From a virus: a DNA stretch of 51,099 bases. The stretch covers positions 1-51,099 of the IMG/VR virus record IMGVR_UViG_3300025759_000141. The stretch is one strand, 5' to 3'. Below the pieces are notes generated by a model. That model was not told the DNA's origin. It saw nothing but the letters and a program-made list of their open reading frames with translations, and searched no databases. A program made the position numbers and the translations under genes. Below are positions 7,156 to 15,417 of the stretch, one piece after another. Position 1 is the first letter of the stretch. Every line of letters starts with the position of its first letter.

Positions 7156-8040
7156 CTACTCCTTCACGTATTTCGCGTATTCTTCAAGCGGCACACCCAA
7201 TTTCTTCGCTATTGCGACTTGGCTAGGGGTGAGTCTAACCTTTTTCCCACTACTGCGCCCAGATGTACTGCGGGATACGGAAGCAACCGTCTGAGCGGGC
7301 CGTTTGCTACCACCGTTAAGCTTATGGGGAAACTCTGTCGCCATACGCCTATCAAGTTCATTATAGTACTCATCGGACTGTGGGTCAAACCCTTCATTTT
7401 CGACAAGTTTTTTGTGTACGCCAAAAGCAGCATACGTCATAGCTTCATCAGAGCCGAACCACGCGTTTCTCGATGCCCACTGTTCCGCCTTCGGGTCCGG
7501 GCGGCGAGGTTGCTGCTGCGGCATAGGAGCCTGTACCTGTGATTCCTGTTGCGCTCTAACCTGTTGGGCATAGCGCTCTTGTTGCGCTTTAGCTTGTTCC
7601 GCGCGATCATTTTCAATCGCGAGTCGCGTGATTTTGCGCTGCGCCTCAACAACACCTGCGGTATCCCCAATCTCCATAGCCCGGGAAAGTTTTTCTTCCG
7701 CCGCGGCCATCTCCGTTTCAACCCGCGTACTATACTCGTTGACATAGTTCGTGTCCAACGTGTCCATGCGCTTTTTAAGCTCAGTTGCTTCCGCCTGCAC
7801 GTTCTGTGCAAACTTTACAGCTTCCTCTCGCTGGCGCTCGGCCTCGCGCATTTTCTTTGTCAGGCGGTCAATACGCTTCTGGGTAGCGTTTTCTGCCTTT
7901 TCAAAATTATCGTCAGCTTCCGCCGCAAGAGGAATATCCTCTTCTTCCCCGTCGCCTCCCGACAGTTCTACGTCAGTGTCTTGGTCCGACTCCAGTTCCA
8001 ATTCAATCTGGTCGTCGTCTTTTAATTGCTCTTTTGCCAT
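7156..8040 (-). CDS. Scaffolding protein
   Basis: A 294-residue acidic-to-basic protein typical of internal scaffolds. Residues 1-50 are very acidic (GDGEEEDIPLAAEADDN), about 52-165 form a long coiled coil (KRIDRLTKKMREAERQREEA and onward), then comes a Gln/Pro-rich linker, and the C-terminus is basic (SGRSSGKKVRLTPSQVAIAK), as required for binding the capsid shell. It lies between GroES and the capsid genes. No protease signature is visible in it, so how it leaves the prohead is unknown. Confidence 0.8.
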   Translation of the reverse strand: MAKEQLKDDDQIELELESDQDTDVELSGGDGEEEDIPLAAEADDNFEKAENATQKRIDRLTKKMREAERQREEAVKFAQNVQAEATELKKRMDTLDTNYVNEYSTRVETEMAAAEEKLSRAMEIGDTAGVVEAQRKITRLAIENDRAEQAKAQQERYAQQVRAQQESQVQAPMPQQQPRRPDPKAEQWASRNAWFGSDEAMTYAAFGVHKKLVENEGFDPQSDEYYNELDRRMATEFPHKLNGGSKRPAQTVASVSRSTSGRSSGKKVRLTPSQVAIAKKLGVPLEEYAKYVKE

Positions 8041-8049
8041 TGTTCACTC

Positions 8050-8502
8050 CTAGAAATGCAAAATATCTTCAGGTTCTTGAATTTTAGCTAGGATTTCGTC
8101 ATCGTTAAGAATACGAACCTCCCCGCCATCTATCTTGAATCGGGAACCAGCGTACCGGGCAAACATTACCCAATCGCCTTGCTCGCACCACGGTCCAACC
8201 GGGAACTTGTCCGGATCTTTATACGCCAAATCCCCCACTTTTAAGACGTAGCCGACTTGGGTAGAAACATTCTGTTCCTCCAAGACTTTGTCTGGTAAAT
8301 AGATGCCGCCGTCTGTCTTACCCTTTCCGCGATACGGGAGAATAAGCAGCCGCCAACCTGTGGGACTAGGCATTCTTTCAAGAAGTGAACCCCCGATAGC
8401 TTCGGGGTCTAACACCTTATCGGTGACATCCTTGTATGCAGAAGCTAGGTTTGAAACACCCTCGCTCACTGCTTCAAGGTCAAGTTTTTTAGCTTCAGCC
8501 AT
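8050..8502 (-). CDS. groES: GroES-like co-chaperonin
   Basis: A 150-residue protein whose residues about 44-143 follow the Cpn10 layout: TGWRLLILPYRGKGKTDGGI (first strands), YLPDKVLEEQNVSTQVGYVL (mobile-loop region), VLKVGDLAYKD, then WVMFARYAGSRFKIDGGEVR and ILNDDEILAKI. It has about 40 extra N-terminal residues compared with bacterial GroES (about 95-100 residues). AGGAG lies eight bases before the start. It should cap host GroEL to help fold phage proteins, as T4 gp31 does; the placement beside scaffold and capsid suggests capsid folding (inference). Confidence 0.85.
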   Translation of the reverse strand: MAEAKKLDLEAVSEGVSNLASAYKDVTDKVLDPEAIGGSLLERMPSPTGWRLLILPYRGKGKTDGGIYLPDKVLEEQNVSTQVGYVLKVGDLAYKDPDKFPVGPWCEQGDWVMFARYAGSRFKIDGGEVRILNDDEILAKIQEPEDILHF

Positions 8503-8692
8503 TGCTTTGCTCCTGTTTTTCTAGCAGGCCCTTGAGTTCCTGTTCCACGTGATCTAGGGATTTTAAGTTGCCCATGAGCTCACGATACTGCTCGATGTTC
8601 TTGACGTTGTCGTAAATTAACAAGTCTTGAACTGCCTGTCTCCGCTCCCGGATAATCCGGAACACGGCCTCGGCAAAATATATTTCATCCAC
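8495..8692 (-). CDS. Small helical protein upstream of groES
   Basis: A 65-residue all-helical charged protein (EAVFRIIRERRQAVQDLLIY then YRELMGNLKSLDHVEQELKG). It overlaps the GroES start by eight bases, so the two are translationally coupled. Comparable small helical proteins next to phage GroES genes occur in marine podoviruses; no function is known to me. It may bind the portal or the chaperonin, but nothing in the sequence decides this. Confidence 0.6.
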   Translation of the reverse strand: MDEIYFAEAVFRIIRERRQAVQDLLIYDNVKNIEQYRELMGNLKSLDHVEQELKGLLEKQEQSNG

Positions 8693-8724
8693 TCGTATAC
8701 CTCCGCATTAAATCTGATATGTTT

Positions 8725-9237
8725 TTATACCATGTCTAAAGCAAAGTCACGAGTTTCTTTTGTGCGTCTTAACCAACCTTTTCCAAAAGTTTCAAACGTA
8801 GACAAATTCCGGTAGAACTCCTCACGATACCCCGTAATAGACTCGATTAATCCCGCGGGGTCATACTCTTTAACCGCCTCTAAGGTCATCGGGCCGATAA
8901 CCCCGTCTTGCGAAACCATAACCGCCTTCTGCAATGCTTTTGCCGCGCGGCCCGGACCGCTGTTCACGGCCCAATCAAAAACACAAAAATCCAGCCCCGA
9001 CGGGAGCTCATCACCTTTTATCTTGTCCCAGTACCCTTTTTTGTAGATTAGCTGAATGTGGTCTTCCGGGATGTTTTTTAGCTCGTTTACGTCTTCCAAC
9101 GGGCGGCCAAGAAAATCAGCATAAGTTTTATGCGTGATACCCTTGTTAGTTGCGCCTCCGGGATCATCTTTGTGATCCACAAATCCACCTTCGTGGTGCA
9201 GCACCATTTCAAGGCTTTTAAAAAAATTAGCTTCCAT
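8725..9237 (-). CDS. Endolysin, GH108 family muramidase
   Basis: A 170-residue protein with the GH108 signature EGGFVDHKDDPGGATNKGIT close to the N-terminus; E16 is the expected catalytic glutamate. The C-terminal half (LDFCVFDWAVNSGPGRAAKA, then VSQDGVIGPMTLEAVKEY) matches the peptidoglycan-binding part found in this family. It hydrolyses the glycan backbone of peptidoglycan at lysis. There is no signal peptide, so it needs holin; three putative holin or membrane genes lie directly upstream in the operon (9237-10517). Confidence 0.9.
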   Translation of the reverse strand: MEANFFKSLEMVLHHEGGFVDHKDDPGGATNKGITHKTYADFLGRPLEDVNELKNIPEDHIQLIYKKGYWDKIKGDELPSGLDFCVFDWAVNSGPGRAAKALQKAVMVSQDGVIGPMTLEAVKEYDPAGLIESITGYREEFYRNLSTFETFGKGWLRRTKETRDFALDMV

Positions 9238-9632
9238 TATTTTGTTAACCCTTTGGCTTTTTCAAAGCTACGCATTCCTCCGAGCCCGAGCATACCCAGT
9301 AAGACAGTCATCAAGCTGTCCATATCGAACTGAGGGTAGGCTACTGGCTCAACGCCCATGTAGGCCGTTACTACATCCATAGTAGGAAAGACTAAAAAGT
9401 GAGCAAACAAGGCCAGACTACAGCACCAGCCAACACTCGGCCTCCAGCCCGCCACAAACAAGTTCCGTGACTTGGCTTCTTCAGCATTGATAGCCAACTG
9501 CCCCTTGGCAAGTTCCTGCGCGTGGCGCTCTGCCATCGTGGCTATCTCATGCGCCAACTTGTTCTTTTGGTCTTTGTCTTCAACAAATTTACCGATTAGC
9601 TCGGTAGCTGGTCCAATAAGTGCCTGAATCAT
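9237..9632 (-). CDS. Holin of the three-transmembrane, gene-transfer-agent type
   Basis: A 131-residue protein beginning MIQALIGPATELIGKFVEDK, the hallmark of the 3TM holin family (PF11351-like), followed by a basic helix (HAQELAKGQLAINAEEAKSR), then NLFVAGWRPSVGWCCSLALF and two further hydrophobic segments to residue about 115. The chosen ATG at 9632 overlaps the upstream stop as ATGA; a frame to 9671 exists but would overlap that gene by 43 bases. It would form the membrane hole that releases the adjacent GH108 endolysin. Confidence 0.85.
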   Translation of the reverse strand: MIQALIGPATELIGKFVEDKDQKNKLAHEIATMAERHAQELAKGQLAINAEEAKSRNLFVAGWRPSVGWCCSLALFAHFLVFPTMDVVTAYMGVEPVAYPQFDMDSLMTVLLGMLGLGGMRSFEKAKGLTK

Positions 9633-9835
9633 GCTGTTAACTTTCCTTTTGGTAACGCCCGACATTGCCAAGATACCGGCTTGTACCCTTGCATGTGTTT
9701 ATGAACTGCGCGAGACATTTCATAGGCTCGTTTCTCGCACCGCTCATATGTGCTATAGGGCCCCCACTGGTCTTCTAACTGGTAACATTGTTCCATATTA
9801 AAAACAAGACACGCAAGAACAACCGCCTGATACAT
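9629..9835 (-). CDS. Small secreted cysteine-containing protein in the lysis cassette
   Basis: A 68-residue protein with an N-terminal hydrophobic segment (MYQAVVLACLVFN) and four cysteines (C9, C17, C33, C58) in a short, otherwise polar body (QLEDQWGPYSTYERCEKRAY). This looks like an exported or membrane-anchored protein. It overlaps both neighbours (TAATG with 9835-10044 and ATGA with the holin). Position suggests a spanin-like or lysis-control role, but it lacks the length of an i-spanin and no lipobox is clear. Confidence 0.55.
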   Translation of the reverse strand: MYQAVVLACLVFNMEQCYQLEDQWGPYSTYERCEKRAYEMSRAVHKHMQGYKPVSWQCRALPKGKLTA

Positions 9836-10044
9836 TATTTAGCCGCGGGCTTGTGCTCGTGCCCCATCCATATACCAAAAACGCCCGTCATAACGCCCAT
9901 AACCACTGAAACAAAAGCGCTCTGCGCCCCCGTCGGCGCGTCTAACGCCATAAACCACTCCGCACAGCGCCAACTCATTACGGTGCTTGCTAGCATCATA
10001 AAACGAGGAAGTATCTTCCACTCTAGAAATTTATCTACCGTCAT
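9835..10044 (-). CDS. Second holin-like membrane protein
   Basis: A 69-residue protein with two hydrophobic stretches (ILPRFMMLASTVMSW and SAFVSVVMGVMTGVFGIW), a short charged N-terminus and a charged C-terminus (GHEHKPAAK). This is the size and layout of a class II holin or an antiholin. It overlaps the next gene as TAATG. An alternative frame on the same strand (9839-10021) has no such structure and is rejected. Confidence 0.6.
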   Translation of the reverse strand: MTVDKFLEWKILPRFMMLASTVMSWRCAEWFMALDAPTGAQSAFVSVVMGVMTGVFGIWMGHEHKPAAK

Positions 10045-10517
10045 AGTACCATCGCAAATAAAAATATAAAAAACCCTACCGCGATAACAAGCACCGAAGT
10101 TACAAGCACGACCTGCTTCATAGTTTCTTCAAACTCTTTTGCCTCGGCTATCTTTTTACGACGCTCTACCGCAGCGGCCTCTTTAGCCGCCTGTATCCTA
10201 CGAGCCCGCTCATCTACGATACTTTGCCACGTTCCGGGCCCAAAGCGCAAATCAATCAAGTTACGCATTTCCTGCATCTTTTCTTGAGCCAGTTTTGCAT
10301 CTATGACTTCAGACGCAATATTAGACACCCCGAACTGATCTCCAATCCCGGGGTACGCACTCTTAGCTCTTTTCTGCTGGACCTGCTTTTCACCTTCAAA
10401 AAGCTGGTCAACATAACCCGCTATCTCGCCAACGTCCTTGGCCGTGTTAATGGCTGATTTAATTCCATCAACCGCGGATTTGACCAGTGCTATACCAGCC
10501 AGTGTTTCTGCTATCAT
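10041..10517 (-). CDS. Coiled-coil protein with C-terminal membrane anchor
   Basis: A 158-residue protein. The N-terminal helix is AETLAGIALVKSAVDGIKSA, the middle has a conserved-looking KMQEMRNLIDLRFGPGTWQS segment followed by a charged coiled coil (RARRIQAAKEAAAVERRKKI), and residues about 134-158 form one membrane span (LVTSVLVIAVGFFIFLFAM). It lies between the portal and the lysis genes. It might be a lysis-related membrane protein or a minor virion protein. No characterised family recognised. Confidence 0.6.
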   Translation of the reverse strand: MIAETLAGIALVKSAVDGIKSAINTAKDVGEIAGYVDQLFEGEKQVQQKRAKSAYPGIGDQFGVSNIASEVIDAKLAQEKMQEMRNLIDLRFGPGTWQSIVDERARRIQAAKEAAAVERRKKIAEAKEFEETMKQVVLVTSVLVIAVGFFIFLFAMVL

Positions 10518-10545
10518 TTCGCCCCCAAGCTAAACTAATGAGTAT

Positions 10546-12981
10546 CTAGTCCCCCCGTTGTTTAAGCATCTCCCGTTCCATTGCAGATTGGATACGCTTG
10601 TCTGTCTGACGCTCTTGACTTGCCATGCGCTGCTGGAACTGATCCGCCCGCATACGCTGGCCTGCCGCCTCCATATTAAGCTTGGCCTGATCTACCTGCA
10701 TGTCGTTCTGCTCTGACTGTGCCTTGATCTGTAGCTCCTGCTCTTTAAGCTGAACTAACGGATCAGGGCCTTGACCTGAGACTTGCGCCGACATCTGCTG
10801 AACCGTCTGCATACCCTGCGCCACGAACTGCGCGGTAAGCCCCTCGATTGCAAGCATCTCTTCCTCAGTGGCCGCTTCGCCGCCCGCGGCCTGACGGCTC
10901 TGGATAAACTGCACCGCAGCCTGCTCTCTCGCGGCTACCTTAACGTGTTCCATGACGTGCTTTTGAAGCTCCATAGCCAAAGCTGGCATAGAGCCAACCA
11001 TCGGAGATGCGCCAAAAATCAAGTGCGCCATAATGTGAGACTGATGCTCCTGACCCTCAAACACCTTCAGAGGCACCATGTCCATCACGTCGATGTTTTC
11101 CTGCGCCGGGTCTTTAGGTGTTGGCTCTTCTTCCACAGCCCGCTTCATAATACGGTCCGTGTCGCGTACACCAAGGGCATCGTACATGTCCCGATACACT
11201 TCATACATGTTGTGTAATTCAGGAGCGGCACCCGCTAGCTGTAGCTTAGTCTGTGCCAAAGCAATACGCTGCGCCTGACTAAACACGTTAGGGTCGGACA
11301 CCGGAATGATATCTACCCGATCGTCAAAGTCAGAAGCTTTAACTGACGCATCTTCGCCTTCAATTGTATATGGGTATTCTTCTGGTAAACTTTCACCCAT
11401 CACGCGGGCCAAAAGTTTAAATTCTATCCGCATTGCGTAGTGCAACCGCTTATGCACTGCGCTCATCACGCGTGAACCTTGCTCCAGCATCGCGATAGTC
11501 GTTCCAACCGCCGCCTGCTGGTTACCGTCTCCCACTTTCATGTCTGTGATTGTGGCAAAACGCTGTCCTGCATCCACAACAAAGCCCAAAAGCTGGAACA
11601 ATGTCTGGTCAGGGCCTTTAAATGGCAGCGGCATAAGGCTGTCACGAATAGCCCCTCCGGGAGCGTCCACATCGCGGAACTCGCCGGGCTGAAGCGGATC
11701 ATCGTCGTCTCTGATGCGTAATCCACGGGCTTTGAAACCCGCTGGGAGATTGGATAACGTACCTGCGTCGATCAACTGCCTCAGTGCCGCTGTGGCGGTC
11801 CGTGACAAACCGCCAATCGTATGAATAAGCCCTAAACCGTAAAAACCAAAGCCCGGAAGGAACTTATAATGTACGAAATACTGAATTTTACGCTTTAATT
11901 CGTCATCTTCGCGGTAATTACGGCGAATAGACAGCACTTGGCCGTTGTCCTGACTCAGCGTGACAACATATGGTATCTTAATGCCCGTCGGCTCACCGTC
12001 CTCATCAAGGTCTTCGTAGCCTTCTAGGTCTAAATCGGCGTGACATTCCAAAATTGTGCAATCGTAGTCGATCTGGGAGCGGCTTGTGCCGTCAATACGA
12101 TTGATTTCGCTGGTAACAGAGTCTTCTTCTTCCTGTGCAGGGATCACCGGTATGTCCAAATAGAAGCCTGCAACCTGTTTTTTACGCAAATCGTTAAGAG
12201 ACATCCTCAAAACTTGCGTAATATTAGGGCAAGTCTCCAAATCAGACGTTTCGTAAGGCACTACAAGGTGCTCCGCCGGTATAAACTTAGCTACCGCACG
12301 TCCCAAAGTCTCGTCATAGTATACTTTTTTGAATGTAGACCCCGCCAAAGGCAGATAAAACAGCATCTGATCCAGTTCGGGGGTGTATTCTTCCATCACA
12401 TCGGTGATGTAATAGTTCATAAACTGCTTTACGCGCTGAGACTGCCGCTGTTTGTCGTTTGTTTCGCTTCCCATGATAGAAGTACGCACGGGCCCGGACG
12501 CTGGCAACAACTCATTGAACGCCTGCGCTTGAAACTGCGTAGCCGCCTCGGCAAGCAACGGGTGCGTAACCCCAGAAGCCCCTCTGAACGGCTGCGTCCT
12601 TTCCTCGTAGTTGAACCCGAGAAGATCAAGACCGTTTGCATAAGCATCTTCCCACTCCTGTCGGCTTGCTTTGTTTGCATCAAACTCATGTAAAAGCTCG
12701 CCAGCAATCCTAGAAAGCTCGCGGTCAGGCATCTCTTCTGCCAAGTTGGCGTAAAAGTCATCGCTTTCGCCTCGCTGGTCAGACGGATCAAAATCAATCG
12801 TAACGCCGCCGTCCTCTTCCGGGGTCATCTCAATATCCATGCCCTCCGCCATGCCTTCAAAAGCCACGACGTTGTCCATGCTGCCCGGAATCTCTAATTC
12901 GACCTCCGCAGCTAAATCCTCTGGGTCTAACTGTGAAGGGACATTGTTGTCCATTAAACCGCCAATTGGTTTACGCGCCAT
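10546..12981 (-). CDS. Portal protein, P22/SU10 type
   Basis: An 811-residue protein in the size range of P22-like portals (about 725-830). An acidic N-terminal extension (1-75) is followed by the clip/stem-wing core with RQEWEDAYANGLDLLGFNYE, QPFRGASGVTHPLLAEAATQ and FNELLPASGPVRTSIMG. Later come FVHYKFLPGFGFYGLGLIHT and VGTTIAMLEQGSRVMSAVHK, which are common to SU10-type portals. The C-terminal about 150 residues are a long Gln-rich coiled coil, probably the barrel inside the head. It forms the dodecameric DNA channel where TerL docks. Confidence 0.9.
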   Translation of the reverse strand: MARKPIGGLMDNNVPSQLDPEDLAAEVELEIPGSMDNVVAFEGMAEGMDIEMTPEEDGGVTIDFDPSDQRGESDDFYANLAEEMPDRELSRIAGELLHEFDANKASRQEWEDAYANGLDLLGFNYEERTQPFRGASGVTHPLLAEAATQFQAQAFNELLPASGPVRTSIMGSETNDKQRQSQRVKQFMNYYITDVMEEYTPELDQMLFYLPLAGSTFKKVYYDETLGRAVAKFIPAEHLVVPYETSDLETCPNITQVLRMSLNDLRKKQVAGFYLDIPVIPAQEEEDSVTSEINRIDGTSRSQIDYDCTILECHADLDLEGYEDLDEDGEPTGIKIPYVVTLSQDNGQVLSIRRNYREDDELKRKIQYFVHYKFLPGFGFYGLGLIHTIGGLSRTATAALRQLIDAGTLSNLPAGFKARGLRIRDDDDPLQPGEFRDVDAPGGAIRDSLMPLPFKGPDQTLFQLLGFVVDAGQRFATITDMKVGDGNQQAAVGTTIAMLEQGSRVMSAVHKRLHYAMRIEFKLLARVMGESLPEEYPYTIEGEDASVKASDFDDRVDIIPVSDPNVFSQAQRIALAQTKLQLAGAAPELHNMYEVYRDMYDALGVRDTDRIMKRAVEEEPTPKDPAQENIDVMDMVPLKVFEGQEHQSHIMAHLIFGASPMVGSMPALAMELQKHVMEHVKVAAREQAAVQFIQSRQAAGGEAATEEEMLAIEGLTAQFVAQGMQTVQQMSAQVSGQGPDPLVQLKEQELQIKAQSEQNDMQVDQAKLNMEAAGQRMRADQFQQRMASQERQTDKRIQSAMEREMLKQRGD

Positions 12982-13002
12982 CTGTGTTCTCCTTTAAGGC
13001 CC

Positions 13003-15417
13003 CTAACTTACCATAGGCCGATACATATTCCTAGCTATTGGTGCAAGAGCGGCTACGCCCCGTGGGCCGCGGGTCATGTTCCGCGCGGTTTCGGCCAAAG
13101 TTATTACGCCGCCTTCTGCTTTCCGCGGATAGCGGATCATTTCCCGGTCTAAGTCAGAAATGTCCGGGTCCGGGTCTAAATATTCAAAGCCCTGCTTCTT
13201 GTAGAAATCAACAAGATCTTCCAATTCTAACCCACCATCTCCATAAGGGGCTGGGTACAAAGTCATCGTCGTGCCGGTTTCATCTGCCGTTTTTGTTAAA
13301 CGACGCATTATTTCCGTGCCATGCCCCATGCCCTTTTTACCTGCGCGAATAAGTTCAATATCAACGCTGTTCGGAATTTCATTACCCTTTAAATCTAGGC
13401 TAGGGCGTAAAGTAAGCTCAGACATATCTAAGTCTTCAAAAAAGAAACGATTTGGCATAGTAGGAATAAGCGGTTGCCCGCCAATGCTCTCGCCCAACGC
13501 TTCAGGGGCCAAAGCAGGGGCAGGCCCGCTAGGAGGACGCTCAATCTTCTTTTTCAGGTTTTCCGGTATCTTGTCTACATTAATTAGACCTTCGACATCG
13601 ACCAAGCCTCTTTCTGCGCCTTCCGTGTCATAACTTTTTAGCTGCGTCCCGCGCATAGTCCGGTAGTCAGGCCGTAGCTGTTTTTCTACGTCCAACGACG
13701 ACCCGGCTATGCCCTTGTTGCCGCCCGGAGCCGCTTTTGTTGCACGAGCGCCCCCGCTAGGTATGTCCATTGGAAACAATTTACGGCGCTCACCTACTGG
13801 CATTCCTTCAGTTGCCAAGGCGTACGCCTCTTGCAAGCGGGCCATAAACTCGCCCCGCGTCTTCATGTAATTCCCTTTTGCCGATGAGCCTTGTCTTAAA
13901 GACCCCGCGTCGTTCTTTTCTCTATATATGTCAATACCAAGGGCCTGATACGCCTCCGCTTCTTTAAACGCTTTGGCCTCTTTTTCTCCGATGAGGCGAT
14001 ACATCTCCGCCAGTACCTCATCTCTGTACGGCATTTCGTCCAAATTAATACGGGCGGTGCTATTTGTATTACCGGGCCACATTCTAGCTAAGTTGTCCGG
14101 CGCAGCCGGGTTTGCGTTTTTCACGTTTAAGCGAGCTTGGTTGACCAAGCTTTCTACGTTCTTTGCTTCCCCTTTAGGGCGCAACTCATTAAAAAACTCA
14201 TATGGATTAAAATTCCGGTTCCCCCGCTCCGCCAAAGCTTCTGTTGTCTGAAATAAAGCAAAGTTGTCAAATAGCTTTCCTGACACACTCTCCTTAACCA
14301 AAAACGGAGCACTACCCCCGGGCAAATCTCCCCTTGTCTGCAATACATGCGCTAACTCATGGACAAAAAGTGTGGATGTGTAGCGGTCGTCCCCTAAATA
14401 TTTTGCACCAATGGCAATCGTGTTGGTGGTATCGTCCCAATGACCCCCAGACCCCTTCATGGGTTTTTCAATAACCCTAACGTCTATCTCTTCTCCCAAC
14501 TCCGGAAAGACATCAAAAAGCGGGTGGTCCTTGCTCAGAACCTGATTTAATTTAAACTGTACGCTTCTACCATACTTCCCGCCCCGGTGGCCTTGTTCAA
14601 CAAAAAAGTTTTTGGGGTCCTTTAGCTTTTCAAACGCGTCCATGACCTGTTTTGCAGAGGCATTAGCAGCTACTTTAGAGGCAACAGACTCTGGTAACAA
14701 ACCGCCTAAATTGATCTGCGTTAGGTTATCCGGAATGTCGAAAACCATCTTGGTTTCAAGCGGGGCATCCCCTGCTTCACGCCCGGGTCTTGCGTCCACG
14801 TTAATACGCATAAACCCCGTGTCTTCAAACACCTTGCGGGGGTCTTCGCCTGCTTCTAGGCGGTCCTGCGCCGTCTTTTCCGCCTTTTTTATGTCCTTTG
14901 TATATTTTGGATTCATTCCCGGTGTGTCCGCAGACGCCAGCATTTCGGTAACAGAAGTATCCGGTAAAGGCATCACTTGACCATCCGGAGTAACCACCTG
15001 CGGCCGCAGATACTGCATAAAGTCCTCTATGCCACTCGAAACAGCTTTAGCTCCGCGGGCCGTGAGCATTTCACCGGCACCCGTGATTCCACCAGCCAAC
15101 CGACCCAAATCACGGTACGCCTCCAAATCTTCTGGCGCAGGAGGAAAGAACCGTGAGCCGAGGGCCTCGGAGCCAAATCTTTTAACAAAAGCCTGCGCGT
15201 AGGGGTCCGCGGCAGACAAAGCCGACGCTATCGGCGACACCGCTAACAAACGGGGGTCTATTTGAGACGCAATGCCCGTGGCTGTCGCACCCATGTCTGC
15301 GAAAGAACCACCTAAATCAGTAGTCGCACCCTGAAGGGCCCCGATACCAAGTTCGCGGTACGCGCCTTCCGGTGGGGGCTCAAACTGAAGGAAGTCGTCT
15401 TCCGGGTTACTAGCCAA
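13003..15417 (-). CDS. Polyvalent virion protein with LPD23-, HExxH peptidase- and GNAT-like domains
   Basis: An 804-residue multidomain protein between portal and terminase. Residues about 170-230 resemble the large-polyvalent-protein domain LPD23 (AEKTAQDRLEAGEDPRKVFE then DTGFMRINVDA). Residues 353-357 form a zinc-peptidase motif, HELAH, in FVHELAHVLQTRGDLPGG, preceded by TNTIAIGAKYL. Residues about 680-748 look like a GNAT acetyltransferase (GKKGMGHGTEIMRRLTK as the acetyl-CoA loop, then VDFYKKQGFEYL). The C-terminus carries the GG-V motif (RKAEGGVITLAETARN). Such polyvalent proteins are thought to be carried in virions and act on the host after entry; substrates are unknown. Confidence 0.65.
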   Translation of the reverse strand: MASNPEDDFLQFEPPPEGAYRELGIGALQGATTDLGGSFADMGATATGIASQIDPRLLAVSPIASALSAADPYAQAFVKRFGSEALGSRFFPPAPEDLEAYRDLGRLAGGITGAGEMLTARGAKAVSSGIEDFMQYLRPQVVTPDGQVMPLPDTSVTEMLASADTPGMNPKYTKDIKKAEKTAQDRLEAGEDPRKVFEDTGFMRINVDARPGREAGDAPLETKMVFDIPDNLTQINLGGLLPESVASKVAANASAKQVMDAFEKLKDPKNFFVEQGHRGGKYGRSVQFKLNQVLSKDHPLFDVFPELGEEIDVRVIEKPMKGSGGHWDDTTNTIAIGAKYLGDDRYTSTLFVHELAHVLQTRGDLPGGSAPFLVKESVSGKLFDNFALFQTTEALAERGNRNFNPYEFFNELRPKGEAKNVESLVNQARLNVKNANPAAPDNLARMWPGNTNSTARINLDEMPYRDEVLAEMYRLIGEKEAKAFKEAEAYQALGIDIYREKNDAGSLRQGSSAKGNYMKTRGEFMARLQEAYALATEGMPVGERRKLFPMDIPSGGARATKAAPGGNKGIAGSSLDVEKQLRPDYRTMRGTQLKSYDTEGAERGLVDVEGLINVDKIPENLKKKIERPPSGPAPALAPEALGESIGGQPLIPTMPNRFFFEDLDMSELTLRPSLDLKGNEIPNSVDIELIRAGKKGMGHGTEIMRRLTKTADETGTTMTLYPAPYGDGGLELEDLVDFYKKQGFEYLDPDPDISDLDREMIRYPRKAEGGVITLAETARNMTRGPRGVAALAPIARNMYRPMVS

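Noticed and set aside
8541-8556. TGTTCCACGTGATCTA, a possible second parS site
   Set aside because: Only the left 11 bases fit the consensus; the right arm is not complementary, and it lies in a coding region. Treated as chance.
8725-10517. A classical Rz/Rz1 spanin pair in the lysis cassette
   Set aside because: Neither a nested lipoprotein gene nor a clear i-spanin is visible; the small secreted protein at 9629-9835 and the anchored coiled coil at 10041-10517 are only possible stand-ins.
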